Shown: positions 28,332 through 37,931, numbered from the stretch's first letter. The stretch: 64,000 bases of DNA from Desulfovibrio sp. Marseille-P6017 (GCA_900604495.1 UWOR01000003.1:227405-291404); one strand, 5' to 3'. Notes: a model not told the origin generated them from the letters alone. Made by a program: numbers and translations.

Positions 28332-29120
28332 ATGGAAATTACTTTAACTCAAGGTATTCTTATCGGACTATGGACGGGATTCTGCTTAGCAGGGATGTTA
28401 TTAGGAATATATTCAGCACGCTGTTTAGTTCTATCTCTAGGAGTAGGTATTATACTTGGTGATATACCAACTGCTTTAACTATGGGAGCTATAGGTGAAT
28501 TAGCATTTATGGGATTCGGTGTTGGTGCAGGAGGAACTGTTCCTCCTAATCCAATGGGCCCTGGTATCATAGGGACATTAATGGCAATTACAATGAAAGG
28601 TCAAGGAGTAGATCCTGCCTCAGCATTAGCATTATCATTCCCATTTGCAGTTGCATTTCAATTTTTGATTACAGCTACATATACAGCCACAGCAGGCCTT
28701 AGCCAATATGCAATTAATGGTATAAAAGAAAGAAATTACACTAAATTTAAAATAGGTGCTAATGCTACATTTTGGGTATTTGTATTAGTTGGATTTATTA
28801 TAGGATTTGTTGGTGCTATGAGTACTAGTGGATTAGAAACTGCTATATCATATATACCACAATGGCTTATAAATGGATTTAGTGTTGCAGGTGTAATGTT
28901 ACCAGCAATAGGATTTGCAATGATACTATCTGTTATGGCAAAGATAGAATTATTACCATTTGTTTTAATCGGATATATATGTATAGGATATTTACAATTA
29001 CCAGTAATGGGGGTTGCATTTGTAGGAACAGCATTAGCTTTATTGGTATATTTCATAAAAGGTAACAATAATGATTCAAACGATAATGATGGGGAGGTAG
29101 TGTTTGAAGATGGTATCTAA
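28332..29120 (+). CDS. PTS mannose-family EIIC permease
   Basis: Membrane component (AgaW/ManY family), 262 residues with about seven to eight hydrophobic helices. The motifs GDIPTALTMGAIGELAFMGF, GGTVPPNPMGPGIIGTLMA and LPAIGFAMILSVMA are characteristic. It follows EIIB by 26 bp and its end overlaps the start of EIID, a usual arrangement that keeps the two membrane subunits in step. Confidence 0.93.
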   Translation: MEITLTQGILIGLWTGFCLAGMLLGIYSARCLVLSLGVGIILGDIPTALTMGAIGELAFMGFGVGAGGTVPPNPMGPGIIGTLMAITMKGQGVDPASALALSFPFAVAFQFLITATYTATAGLSQYAINGIKERNYTKFKIGANATFWVFVLVGFIIGFVGAMSTSGLETAISYIPQWLINGFSVAGVMLPAIGFAMILSVMAKIELLPFVLIGYICIGYLQLPVMGVAFVGTALALLVYFIKGNNNDSNDNDGEVVFEDGI

Positions 29121-29946
29121 TACAATGTCTAGAACAGATTCTAAAACAGCTTTAACTAAGAAGGATTATATAAAAACTTCATTAAGAGCATATTTCCTTC
29201 AAAATGGATTTAACTATGGAAATTATCAAGGATTAGGATATGCAAATATATTATACCCTGCATTAAAAAAGATATATAAAGATGATGAAGAAGGATTCCA
29301 AGAAGCTTTAAGTTCAAATGTTGAGTTTTTTAATTCAAATATGCATTTCTTACCATTTATAACAAGTATGCATTTAGTAATGCTGGATAATGGTAATAAG
29401 CCAGAAGATGCTAGATCTATTAAATTAGCATTGATGGGACCATTAGCAGGGATTGGAGATTCATTAGCACAATTTTGTTTAGCACCGCTTTTAGCAACAA
29501 TAGGAGCAAGTTTAGCACAAGATGGGCTAGTAGCTGGACCACTATTATTCTTCTTAGGGATGAACATAATATTATTAGCTATAAAATTAGCTACAGGTTT
29601 ATATGGATATAAATTAGGAACAAGCATAATAGATACATTAAGTGAAAAAATGGCTCAGATATCATCTATAGCTAGTATGATAGGTGTTACAGTTATATCA
29701 GGATTAGCAGTATCATTTGTTAAGTTAAATGTAGGAATTCAATATGTAGCATCTATGCCTGATGGTGGAGAAAAGATAGTATCTGTACAAGAAATGCTTG
29801 ATAAGATAGCACCAGCATTATTACCAGGTCTTTTTACAATCTTTGTTTTCTATTTAATAAAAAAGAAAAAATGGACTACATATAAGTTAATAGGATTAAC
29901 ATTAGTATTAGGTATACTAGGGTCAGTATTAGGAATACTTGTATAG
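29104..29946 (+). CDS. PTS mannose-family EIID permease
   Basis: Second membrane component (AgaE/ManZ family), about 280 residues. An N-terminal soluble part has the typical RAYFLQNGFNYGNYQGLGYA, and MGPLAGIGDSLAQFCLAPLLATIGASLA marks the family; hydrophobic segments follow to the C-terminus. The start is either TTG 29104, six bases behind GGGGAGG, or ATG 29110; both overlap the EIIC end. It works with EIIC as the sugar channel. Confidence 0.92.
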   Translation: MKMVSNTMSRTDSKTALTKKDYIKTSLRAYFLQNGFNYGNYQGLGYANILYPALKKIYKDDEEGFQEALSSNVEFFNSNMHFLPFITSMHLVMLDNGNKPEDARSIKLALMGPLAGIGDSLAQFCLAPLLATIGASLAQDGLVAGPLLFFLGMNIILLAIKLATGLYGYKLGTSIIDTLSEKMAQISSIASMIGVTVISGLAVSFVKLNVGIQYVASMPDGGEKIVSVQEMLDKIAPALLPGLFTIFVFYLIKKKKWTTYKLIGLTLVLGILGSVLGILV

Positions 29947-29970
29947 TTTAATAAATTAAAAGATAAATAG

Positions 29971-30012
29971 ATAAAGACAATGATTTAAGTACTTTTAAAT
30001 CATTGTCTTTAT
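29971..30012 (+). terminator. Intra-operon hairpin between EIID and EIIA
   Basis: A 16-bp imperfect inverted repeat (AAAGACAATGATTTAA and its complement) ends in a short T-rich tract, 27 bp after EIID and shortly before EIIA. It could attenuate transcription or mark a processing site, since no new promoter is obvious before EIIA. Confidence 0.6.
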
Positions 30013-30038
30013 ACTTAGTACAGTATGAGGTGGAGAAT

Positions 30039-30461
30039 ATGAAAATATTAATAGTTGGACATGGGGAATACGCAACAGGGATGAAATCATCAATAAAGTT
30101 ATTAACTGGTGTAAGCAATAATATAGAGGCAATAAATTTAAATGAAGAATTAACACATAATGAGTACACAATGATGGTTCAAGAGTATGTAGCAAACAAT
30201 AAAGATTTAATTATTTTTGCAGATATGACTGGTGGAGCACCATTTCAAATTGCATCAAGAGAAATATTGTTAAATGAAGAGTCAGAAAACCAATTTGTAA
30301 TAGGTGGAGTTTCAGTAGGATGTATTCTTGAAGTAGTTATGAATACGTTAGTATTAAATTCAGAAGATAAACTTGAAAATATAATAAATACAGCTGTAAA
30401 CAATATTCAAGAGATGACTTCAATAATATCTAGAAAAGATTTAGTAACACAAGAGATATAA
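30039..30461 (+). CDS. PTS mannose-family EIIA component
   Basis: Soluble EIIA (AgaF/ManX-A family) that passes phosphate from HPr to EIIB. KILIVGHGEYATGM holds the phosphorylated His8, and FADMTGGAPFQIAS is the second family signature. The ATG at 30039, preceded by GAGGTGGAG, gives 140 residues, the usual size; an upstream in-frame start at 30003 would lie within the hairpin and has no ribosome binding site. It completes the four-part transporter. Confidence 0.93.
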   Translation: MKILIVGHGEYATGMKSSIKLLTGVSNNIEAINLNEELTHNEYTMMVQEYVANNKDLIIFADMTGGAPFQIASREILLNEESENQFVIGGVSVGCILEVVMNTLVLNSEDKLENIINTAVNNIQEMTSIISRKDLVTQEI

Positions 30462-30483
30462 AAATAAGAGGAGGGGATAGAAA

Positions 30484-31257
30484 ATGGAAAATAAATTTTC
30501 TTTAGATTTTTTTAATTTAGATGGTAAAGTGGCAATAGTTACTGGAGGAAACACTGGTTTAGGAATGGCTTATGCAGAAGCTCTAGCAAAAGCAGGTGCA
30601 GATTTATTAGTAACAACATTTGATGATAATATAAAAGAAGTGAAGGAAATAGTTGAAGGAATAGGAAGAAAAATAGTTTTTGTAAAAGGTGATTTAACTA
30701 AGTCAGAATGTAGAGAAGAAGTAATATCAACATGTTTAAAGGAATATTCGAAAATAGATATATTAGTTAATAATGCCGGGACAATAAGAAGAGCTCCCTT
30801 ATTAGAATATAAGGAATCAGATTGGCAAGCTGTTATGGATATAAACTTAAATGCAGTTTACCATTTATCACAAAAAGTAGCAAAATTAATGGTTGAGCAA
30901 AAGAGCGGTAAAATAATAAATATAGCTTCAATGCTATCTTTCCAAGGTGGAAAGTTTGTACCACCATATACTGCTAGTAAACATGGAGTTGCAGGATTAA
31001 CTAAAGCTTTTGCAAATGAATTAGCAGTACACAATGTTCAAATAAATGCTATAGCTCCTGGATACATAGAAACTGCAAACACAGCACCAATTAGAGCAGA
31101 TGAAAATAGAAATAAAGAAATAGTTTCAAGAATACCATGTGAAAGATGGGGTAAAGTAGACGATTTAATGGGAACAGTTGTATTCCTTGCAAGTAAAGCA
31201 TCTGATTATATAAATGGACATATATTAGCTGTTGATGGTGGATGGTTAGTAAGATAA
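30484..31257 (+). CDS. kduD: 2-deoxy-D-gluconate 3-dehydrogenase (KduD-type SDR)
   Basis: Short-chain dehydrogenase that reduces DKII to 2-keto-3-deoxygluconate. TGGNTGLG (residues 20-27) binds NAD(P), NNAG is present, and Tyr162/Lys166 form the active site in YTASK. It has 257 residues. Context between the PTS and KdgA supports KduD over other SDR activities; in the streptococcal locus the corresponding gene was first called gno. Its stop overlaps the next start by one base (TAATG). Confidence 0.92.
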   Translation: MENKFSLDFFNLDGKVAIVTGGNTGLGMAYAEALAKAGADLLVTTFDDNIKEVKEIVEGIGRKIVFVKGDLTKSECREEVISTCLKEYSKIDILVNNAGTIRRAPLLEYKESDWQAVMDINLNAVYHLSQKVAKLMVEQKSGKIINIASMLSFQGGKFVPPYTASKHGVAGLTKAFANELAVHNVQINAIAPGYIETANTAPIRADENRNKEIVSRIPCERWGKVDDLMGTVVFLASKASDYINGHILAVDGGWLVR

Positions 31258-31889
31258 TGGATAAAATAAATACTTTATTAAATATGGAAAAAGAAGCATT
31301 TGTATTAGTATTAAGAAGCGATACAGAAGAAGAAGGTATTGAAGTTGCTAAAGCAGCTATAAATGGAGGATGCAATATAATAGAAGTAACATTTACAATA
31401 GATGGTGCAGATAATGTTATTTCAATATTAAGTAAAGAAAAAATGGATAATGTAATTATAGGTGCAGGGACTGTACTTGATGCCCAAACTGCAAGAATAG
31501 CAATTTTATCTGGAGCAAAGTTTATTGTAAGTCCAAGTTTTAATAGAGAAACAGCAATACTTTGTAATAGATATGGAGTTCCTTATATACCAGGATGCTT
31601 TACCATAAAAGAAATAGTAGAAGCTAGAGAATATGGAGCTGATATGATAAAGCTATTTCCAGGTTCAGCATTTAAGTATTCAATAATCAAAGATATAAAA
31701 GCCCCTATAAGAGGTATTAGAGTAATGGTATCTGGAGGGGTAAGTTTTGATAATATGGACAAATGGTTTGAAAATGGATGCAATGTAGTTAGTATAGGAA
31801 GTGCATTGACGAAATTAGAAAACTCTAAAGCTATAGAGGTTGAAACTAGAAAATATATAGAAAAAGTAAAAGATATAAAAAGTAGATAA
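31257..31889 (+). CDS. kdgA: 2-keto-3-deoxy-6-phosphogluconate aldolase
   Basis: Class I aldolase (Eda/KdgA) that splits KDPG into pyruvate and glyceraldehyde-3-phosphate. GAGTVLDAQ, FIVSPSFN and the Schiff-base lysine in MIKLFPGSAF are present, and the 210-residue length is typical. The start at 31257, overlapping the kduD stop as TAATG, suits translational coupling; an in-frame ATG at 31242 inside kduD is the alternative. Confidence 0.93.
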   Translation: MDKINTLLNMEKEAFVLVLRSDTEEEGIEVAKAAINGGCNIIEVTFTIDGADNVISILSKEKMDNVIIGAGTVLDAQTARIAILSGAKFIVSPSFNRETAILCNRYGVPYIPGCFTIKEIVEAREYGADMIKLFPGSAFKYSIIKDIKAPIRGIRVMVSGGVSFDNMDKWFENGCNVVSIGSALTKLENSKAIEVETRKYIEKVKDIKSR

Positions 31890-31910
31890 TAATGAACAAA
31901 AGAGGTATAT

Positions 31911-32924
31911 ATGAAAAAAGTTTTGGCAATTGGGGAAATATTGTTAAGGCTAACACCTACATCAAATTTAAAAATTTGCAATGCAAGCAGTTTTGATTTT
32001 TGTTTTGGAGGTGCAGAAGCAAACGTAGCAGTTGGGCTTAGCAATCTAGGTTTAGATACAATTATGATGACGTGTTTACCAGACAATGATTTAGGAAAAT
32101 TAGTGAAGACGTTTTTAAGAGGTAATGATGTTGATTGCAAATATATAATATCAAAAGGTGATAGACTAGGACTTTATTACTATGAAGAAGGTATATCTGC
32201 AAGGAAAGCTAAAGTTATATATGATAGAAAGCATTCTTCAATAAATGAATTAAGATATGAAGATATAAATATAGGTGAATTACTAGATGAAGTGGAACTT
32301 ATTCATATATCAGGAATAAGTCTTGCTCTTAGCAAAGAACTGAATAATACATTAACTAAAATTATAGATGAAGCTAAAAAAAGAAATATAAAAATTAGCG
32401 TAGATTTAAATTATAGAAGTAGCCTTTGGCGTAGTTATGAAGATTTTGTAAAAACTATAAAACCAATAGTTAAAGATAGTTATATATGCTTTGGATGGTT
32501 AAATAAAGATACTAGTAATTTTAAGGTATTTGATGCAGCAACAGATACAGTAAATAATGATAGTTTAATAGAACAATTTAAATATATGACTGAAGAATTA
32601 AATGTTAAAAATGTAGTAACTACTTTACGAAGTGGTAACGCATATAATTATCATATTTTATCTGGAGTACTATTTGATGGTAAGAAAATATACAAGGCAT
32701 CTAATTATGAATTTAGTATGGTCTCAAGAATTGGTGGAGGAGATGCTTTTGCAGCAGGAGTTATAAAAGGGTTTATAAAAAATGAGACTCCTGAAAAAAT
32801 AATTGAATTTGCAACTGCAACAGCAGTCCTAAAACAAACACAAATTGGGGATGTGAGTATGTCTACTGAAAAAGATGTACTGGATTTAATAGAAAATAAA
32901 AACCTAGGGAGTGTAAATCGATAG
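31911..32924 (+). CDS. kdgK: 2-keto-3-deoxygluconate kinase, PfkB family
   Basis: Phosphorylates 2-keto-3-deoxygluconate to KDPG ahead of KdgA. The 337-residue PfkB-type kinase has the substrate-binding FGGAEANVAVGLSNLG motif near the N-terminus and the ATP/anion-hole motif GGGDAFAAGVIKGF near the C-terminus with the catalytic Asp. AAAGAGG lies before the ATG, 21 bp after kdgA. A terminator follows, so it may be the last gene of the main transcript. Confidence 0.93.
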   Translation: MKKVLAIGEILLRLTPTSNLKICNASSFDFCFGGAEANVAVGLSNLGLDTIMMTCLPDNDLGKLVKTFLRGNDVDCKYIISKGDRLGLYYYEEGISARKAKVIYDRKHSSINELRYEDINIGELLDEVELIHISGISLALSKELNNTLTKIIDEAKKRNIKISVDLNYRSSLWRSYEDFVKTIKPIVKDSYICFGWLNKDTSNFKVFDAATDTVNNDSLIEQFKYMTEELNVKNVVTTLRSGNAYNYHILSGVLFDGKKIYKASNYEFSMVSRIGGGDAFAAGVIKGFIKNETPEKIIEFATATAVLKQTQIGDVSMSTEKDVLDLIENKNLGSVNR

Positions 32925-32925
32925 A

Positions 32926-32961
32926 TAAAAGAGTTGCTTAACATGTAAGCAACTCTTTTAT
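32926..32961 (+). terminator. Terminator or attenuator after kdgK
   Basis: A 14-bp near-perfect stem (AAAAGAGTTGCTTA with TAAGCAACTCTTTT) has a five-base loop and short T tract. Since the next gene has no obvious promoter in the remaining 30 bp, it is probably leaky. Confidence 0.75.
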
Positions 32962-32991
32962 GTAAGTAAAAAAATTAATGGGAGTGACAAT

Positions 32992-34965
32992 ATGAACATA
33001 AACTTATACTTAGATGCTAGAGAGGTAGAAGATATTTGTAATTATTGTATAGAAAACTTTTCAGAGGAAGTTGTAGAAACCATAAGAATAGCTAATGACG
33101 TTAGTAATAATACATTTAAATTTGAATGGAAGTGGGATATGGAAAGAACCTTTGTACCATACACTTTCACTAAAGATATTATTTGGGATAAAACACCAAA
33201 TAATGATGAAGAATGGGTATTCATGCTAAATAGACATAGATATTGGATAACACTAGGCCAAGCTTATGTATTAACTAAAGATGAAAAATACACTAAAACC
33301 TTTATAAGGCAGCTTACACATTGGATAAAAAATGTTAGGCAAGTAGGAGAAGCAGAAAAAACCACATGGAGAACTATAGAAGCTGGCATAAGAGGTGAAA
33401 ACTGGGTTAAAGCATATTCATATTTTTCCAATAGTGAGTATATAAATGAAGAAACAACAAGAATTTTTGTAGAATCTTTAAAGGAACATGGAGAATATTT
33501 ATATAATAATTATTGTGATGCTAGGAAATTAAGTAACTGGGGAGTTCTAGAAAGTCATGGATTATTAGTCATAGGATTATTTTTAAATGATAAAGAACTT
33601 AGTGAAAAATATGTACAGGAATCATTAAGAAGATTAGAAGAACAAATAGATTTACAAGTTATGGAAGATGGAATGCATTGGGAACAATCTCCTATGTATT
33701 TAAATGAAGTTCTTCACTGTTATTTAGATACGATAAATCTATGTAAAAGAAACAATATAGAAATACCAAATATTATTTTAGAAAAAACTAAAAAGCTAGC
33801 ATATGCAAATTTATATATGAAAAAGCCTAATCACAGGCAAATATGTCAAAGTGATAGTGATGATACAGACTTAAGAGATATGTTAAGCAAAGCTGCTTAT
33901 TTATTTGAAGATGGGATATTAAAATTTGGGGCATATGAAGAAATAGATTTTGAAAGTATTTGGAGTTTGGGATATGATTCTATAAAAAAATATAAAGATA
34001 TAAATGTTAAATGTCCAGAACATGTATCTTATGGATTTGAAGATAGTGGGAATTATTATATGAGATCTGGTTGGTCAGAAAATGATAACTATATGTACTT
34101 TCACTGTGGAACTTTAGGTAGTGGGCATGGTCATGCAGACTTACTTCATATAAGTTTATTTGCTAATGGAGAAGATTACTTAATAGATCCAGGTAGATAT
34201 ACTTACATAGAAGGAAATGAAGAAAGAGAATATTTAAAAAGTTGTAAAGCTCATAACACTACTATTGTTGATGATGATGAGTTTACAAAAATAAATGGAT
34301 CTTGGGGATATAGTTCAGTAGCGACACCTATAAAGCACCCATTTATAAGTAAAGATTCATATGATTACCTAGAAGGATCTCATTTAGGATATATAAGTAA
34401 AGGTATTTTTACTAATAGATCAGTAATATATATAAAACCTGACATATGGGTTTTAGTAGATAGATTTTATGGAGAAGGTACTCATAAATATAATCAAATT
34501 TTCCAGTTTGCTAAAAATGTAGAGTTAAAAAATGAAAAAACTATATGTAAAGGAAATAATGGAGCATTAACATTACATCATATAAATAAACTGGATAAAT
34601 ATATTGAGAAAAAAATAGTATCATATCACTATAATCAAATGGAGCTACAGGATAAATTGATTACTACATTAAAAGGAGATGGATTCACATCAATTCTTAC
34701 GGTTATTAATAGTTCAAAGAAAGAAAGTAATATAAGTATTGAAAAAATACCTATTAAAAATTGTAACGGTAGAATATTGGAGGATAATGAAGCTGAAGCT
34801 ATAAAAATAATAAATAAAGAAAATACTTATATAATTGCAATATGCCATAATGAAATATTTAAAGGTAAGAAATTATTGATTGTAGATGGATACCATATTT
34901 ATGGTAAGGTAGTCCTTATAACTAAGAATAATGAAGGTATAAAAAAAGAAATAATAAAATACTGA
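32992..34965 (+). CDS. Heparinase II/III family protein
   Basis: A 657-residue protein with the two-part architecture of the family: an N-terminal alpha/alpha toroid (LSNWGVLESHGLL, DGMHWEQSPMYLNEVLHC) and a C-terminal beta-sandwich heparinase II/III domain (GHGHADLLHISLFANG, DYLIDPGRYTYIEG, AHNTTIVDDDEF). His, Tyr and Asn residues suitable for polysaccharide lyase chemistry are therefore present. There is no signal peptide, which suggests a cytoplasmic role on imported oligosaccharides. A similar gene lies beside regR in the pneumococcal hyaluronan locus. Substrate is not established; heparan-type or modified uronate oligosaccharides are possible. Confidence 0.87.
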   Translation: MNINLYLDAREVEDICNYCIENFSEEVVETIRIANDVSNNTFKFEWKWDMERTFVPYTFTKDIIWDKTPNNDEEWVFMLNRHRYWITLGQAYVLTKDEKYTKTFIRQLTHWIKNVRQVGEAEKTTWRTIEAGIRGENWVKAYSYFSNSEYINEETTRIFVESLKEHGEYLYNNYCDARKLSNWGVLESHGLLVIGLFLNDKELSEKYVQESLRRLEEQIDLQVMEDGMHWEQSPMYLNEVLHCYLDTINLCKRNNIEIPNIILEKTKKLAYANLYMKKPNHRQICQSDSDDTDLRDMLSKAAYLFEDGILKFGAYEEIDFESIWSLGYDSIKKYKDINVKCPEHVSYGFEDSGNYYMRSGWSENDNYMYFHCGTLGSGHGHADLLHISLFANGEDYLIDPGRYTYIEGNEEREYLKSCKAHNTTIVDDDEFTKINGSWGYSSVATPIKHPFISKDSYDYLEGSHLGYISKGIFTNRSVIYIKPDIWVLVDRFYGEGTHKYNQIFQFAKNVELKNEKTICKGNNGALTLHHINKLDKYIEKKIVSYHYNQMELQDKLITTLKGDGFTSILTVINSSKKESNISIEKIPIKNCNGRILEDNEAEAIKIINKENTYIIAICHNEIFKGKKLLIVDGYHIYGKVVLITKNNEGIKKEIIKY

Positions 34966-35053
34966 TTAAACTATATACCTATCCTTTATTCTACTCAATA
35001 TATAAAATATGATATAATAGTAAGAAGAAGCTAATTAAAAGGAGGAGACATAG

Positions 35054-36067
35054 ATGAGTGAACGGAAAAAATTAACAATAAAAGATATAGCATTAAAAGC
35101 TAATACATCAAAAACAACTGTATCCTTCTATTTAAATGGGCGATTTGAGAAAATGTCTGATGATACCAGAAAAAGGATTGAGCAAGTAATTGAAGAAACC
35201 AATTATAGTCCTAACATAATGGCACAGAGCCTAAAATCAAAAAAGTCACGTTTAATAGGGGTTATTATTGCAGATATAACAAATCCATTTAGTAATAATA
35301 TAGTAAAAGGAATAGATGATATAGCACGAAAAGAAGGTTATCAAATTATAGTTGGAAATAGTAATTTTGAATATATAAATGAAAAAAAATATGTTGCAAG
35401 AATGCTAGATATGGGGGTTGATGGATTTATAGTACAGCCTACAGCTGAATTTGATAAACTTGTTACATATATTGAGAGAATGGGGAAAAAAATAGTTTGT
35501 GTAGATCGTGTCAGTCCTAATTTTAAAGGTAAGTGCGTAAAAACTAATAATTATGATATTACTTTTAAAGCTATAAATCAACTTTACAATAAAGGATATG
35601 AAGAGTTTATATTTATATCTGAAGATTTAGATACAGCTATTACTAGAATAGAGAGAAAAAACGGGTTTGTGGATGCTATAGAGTCAATAGGTGTTAATAG
35701 CCATATAGTTAAGGTGGAAAGTCAATTATCTTATACAGATTTAAGTAAAGAGTTAATGAAGTATATAAATATAAGTAAAAAAGTAGCAATATTTGCTGCA
35801 CATGGTAAAGTACTACAAAAAGTATTTAGAGCTGCAAAACATATAGGATGGGATGTACCAAATCAAGTTGGTATAATTGGATTTGATAACTGGAATTGGA
35901 CAATTTATGCATCACCTTCAGTAACAACCATTGATCAGCCAACTTATCAAGAAGGGAAACATGCTACAAAATTACTTATAGATATGATAGAAAATAGAGA
36001 AAGTGTTTTAGATTCTGTAATATTTGACTGTAGCATAAGTTGGAAAGAGTCAACAGATTTACCTTAA
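35054..36067 (+). CDS. regR: LacI-family regulator, RegR-like
   Basis: A 337-residue repressor with an N-terminal LacI HTH (IKDIALKANTSKTTVSFYLNG), the hinge region SPNIMAQSLKSKKSRLIGVI and a periplasmic-binding-like effector domain. It stands at the end of the hyaluronan locus, as RegR does in Streptococcus. A TATAAT box (35013-35018) and AAGGAGG suggest its own promoter. The matching palindromic operators before the PL8 lyase and kduI are its probable targets; the inducer is presumably an unsaturated disaccharide or KDG. Confidence 0.88.
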   Translation: MSERKKLTIKDIALKANTSKTTVSFYLNGRFEKMSDDTRKRIEQVIEETNYSPNIMAQSLKSKKSRLIGVIIADITNPFSNNIVKGIDDIARKEGYQIIVGNSNFEYINEKKYVARMLDMGVDGFIVQPTAEFDKLVTYIERMGKKIVCVDRVSPNFKGKCVKTNNYDITFKAINQLYNKGYEEFIFISEDLDTAITRIERKNGFVDAIESIGVNSHIVKVESQLSYTDLSKELMKYINISKKVAIFAAHGKVLQKVFRAAKHIGWDVPNQVGIIGFDNWNWTIYASPSVTTIDQPTYQEGKHATKLLIDMIENRESVLDSVIFDCSISWKESTDLP

Positions 36068-36120
36068 ATCCCAGTATTTTTATTCAAGATAAATATAGAA
36101 AAATATTAGATTAACTTATT

Positions 36121-36160
36121 AAGATGCCTATAATGCTACTTCAGCATGATAGGCATTTTT
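36121..36160 (+). terminator. Terminator of regR
   Basis: ATGCCTAT and ATGCT pair with AGCAT and ATAGGCAT, with a single bulge, followed by six T. It closes the uronate locus. Confidence 0.85.
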
Positions 36161-36258
36161 TATTACATAAATTCCTAACATAGATTATAAGTATATGCAA
36201 AAAATCTTTGATACTATATACTCATAAAACAAAATCAAACAAAACAGGAGGAAATAAA

Positions 36259-36459
36259 ATGAATTATAAAATCAACACCAAACTAATACAAACAAAAATG
36301 CTACAAAAAGGATATTCATTAACAAAACTAGCATCAATATCAAAAATCTCAACATCGACATTATCAAGAATAATAAATAGCCAAGGAACACCAAGACAAG
36401 AAACTATCTATAAAATAGCTAAGGCATTAGAACTAGAAATATCAGAAATTATACTATAA
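36259..36459 (+). CDS. Small XRE-family HTH protein
   Basis: A 66-residue Cro/CI-type DNA-binding protein: KMLQKGYSLTKLASISKISTSTLSRIINSQG forms the HTH and ALELEISEIIL the final helix. The ATG at 36259 follows AGGAGG; an earlier in-frame ATG at 36208 lacks a site. Codon use is richer in ACA, CTA and AAC than the surrounding genes, and the gene sits next to a decayed VapE gene, so it is probably left from a phage or integrated plasmid. Confidence 0.8.
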   Translation: MNYKINTKLIQTKMLQKGYSLTKLASISKISTSTLSRIINSQGTPRQETIYKIAKALELEISEIIL

Positions 36460-36479
36460 AAATAACCACAGGGGGAAAC

Positions 36480-36701
36480 ATGTATAACGAATATATTGAA
36501 AGTATAAACAACCTAAAAAACTTAGAAACAATAATAAACTTTATACAAAAAGTAGAAAGCATTCCATTTAGACAAGTTCTAAAAAAAGCATATGAAATAT
36601 TAGGAATACCAATAAATTTACCAAATCTAAATAAAAAATCTAATCATAAAGTAAATAAAAATAATGCAGTTCAGTTTTATAATAATCAAGCAAAGCCATA
36701 A
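36480..36701 (+). CDS. Small protein of a mobile-element remnant, unknown
   Basis: A 73-residue ORF behind a GGGGG ribosome binding site, 20 bp after the XRE gene. It is Asn- and Lys-rich with two predicted helices and no recognised domain. It may be the true N-terminal part of the broken VapE-like gene that follows, or a separate phage ORF. Confidence 0.45.
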   Translation: MYNEYIESINNLKNLETIINFIQKVESIPFRQVLKKAYEILGIPINLPNLNKKSNHKVNKNNAVQFYNNQAKP

Positions 36702-36702
36702 A

Positions 36703-37931
36703 AGAATGTGACATAGAGAAAGATTTTGAACTAACTTGTAAAAGTGATGAAGAAGAAAATAAAAGTTACTTTATCAACTACCCATATATAGATGAAAAAA
36801 ACGTACCACTAAAAATAAGGGAAAATGTGAATGAAATTTTAAAAGCAAATAATATAACAGCATCCTATAATGACATTACAAAAGATGTAGAAATAGAAGG
36901 ACTAGACTAACTAATTTAGATAATCAACTAGTAGATATCCATTCGATATGTATTAAATATGGATTTAAGCTACCATTTGCTACTATTGATAAATTTGTAA
37001 ATCGTATAGGAGAAGCAAGTCCTAAAAATCCTGTAATAGATTATCTAAGAGAGTGTTATATGGAGTTTGATGGTAATTATAAATATATACAAAAATTATG
37101 TGATCCTATTATAACACCAGAAGATTTTAATCCTAAGTTAAAGAAAATACTTATCACCAAATGGTTGTTAAATACAGCTATGATACCTTTTAATGAAGGA
37201 AATTTAAATATATAAGGAATACTTATACTGCAAGGCAGACAAGGCCTTGGAAAACCAGATTAATAAAAAAGCTTATACCAATATATGCAAAAACAGGTCT
37301 GGAATTATACCATAGTGATAAAGATAAGGTTTATCAATGTATCAAATATTGGGTATCTGAATTAGGTGAGCTAGATGCAACATTGAAACGCGATTTATCA
37401 AAACTTAAAGCATTTACTACAGAGCAAAATGATGAATTTAGAAGACCTTATGCTATTAAAACTGTAATCTATCCAAGGAAAACTTCTTTTTATGCAACTG
37501 TTAATAATGATGATTTTCTAAAGGATGAAACAGGAAATAGAAGGTACTTGATAATTCCTGTTAAAGAAATAGATTTTAACATAATTGATAATTTAGATAT
37601 AGAAAGTCTATGGGGAGAGGTAATGCATGTTAAGGAAGAAAATAAAGTTAAACATTATTTAGAATCAGAGGAACTAGAGTTACTCAACAATAGTAACGAA
37701 GAATTTAAAATATATAACTCGGTTGAAATTTCTATAGATAGGGAATTTAATTGGGAGATTGATAAATCTCATTGGAAGTTTAAACCTAGTATGGAAATAG
37801 CAAGTATATTAAATGTAAATTCTACAAAAGGAATAAAAACTTGTTTGTTAAGTAAAGGTGCAAAATATACAAAAAGGGGAACTAAAAGAGGATATGTAAC
37901 ACCACCGTATAAGGTACCTATTAATTTTTAA
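36703..37931 (+). pseudogene. VapE-like phage primase/helicase, decayed
   Basis: Fragments in different frames add up to a virulence-associated E protein. An N-terminal piece (FINYPYIDEKNVPLKIREN onward) is followed by a frameshift near 36905, and then a piece with VDIHSICIKYGFKLPF. A stop follows GNLNI near 37215. A degraded Walker A, GRQGLGKPD, ends in two stops near 37260. The Walker B-type region YWVSELGELDATLKRD and the C-terminal 182 residues (37383-37931) are intact. At least one frameshift and three stops show the gene is dead. VapE proteins are usual in phages, satellites and genomic islands. No integrase, att site or repeat boundary was seen. Confidence 0.8.
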
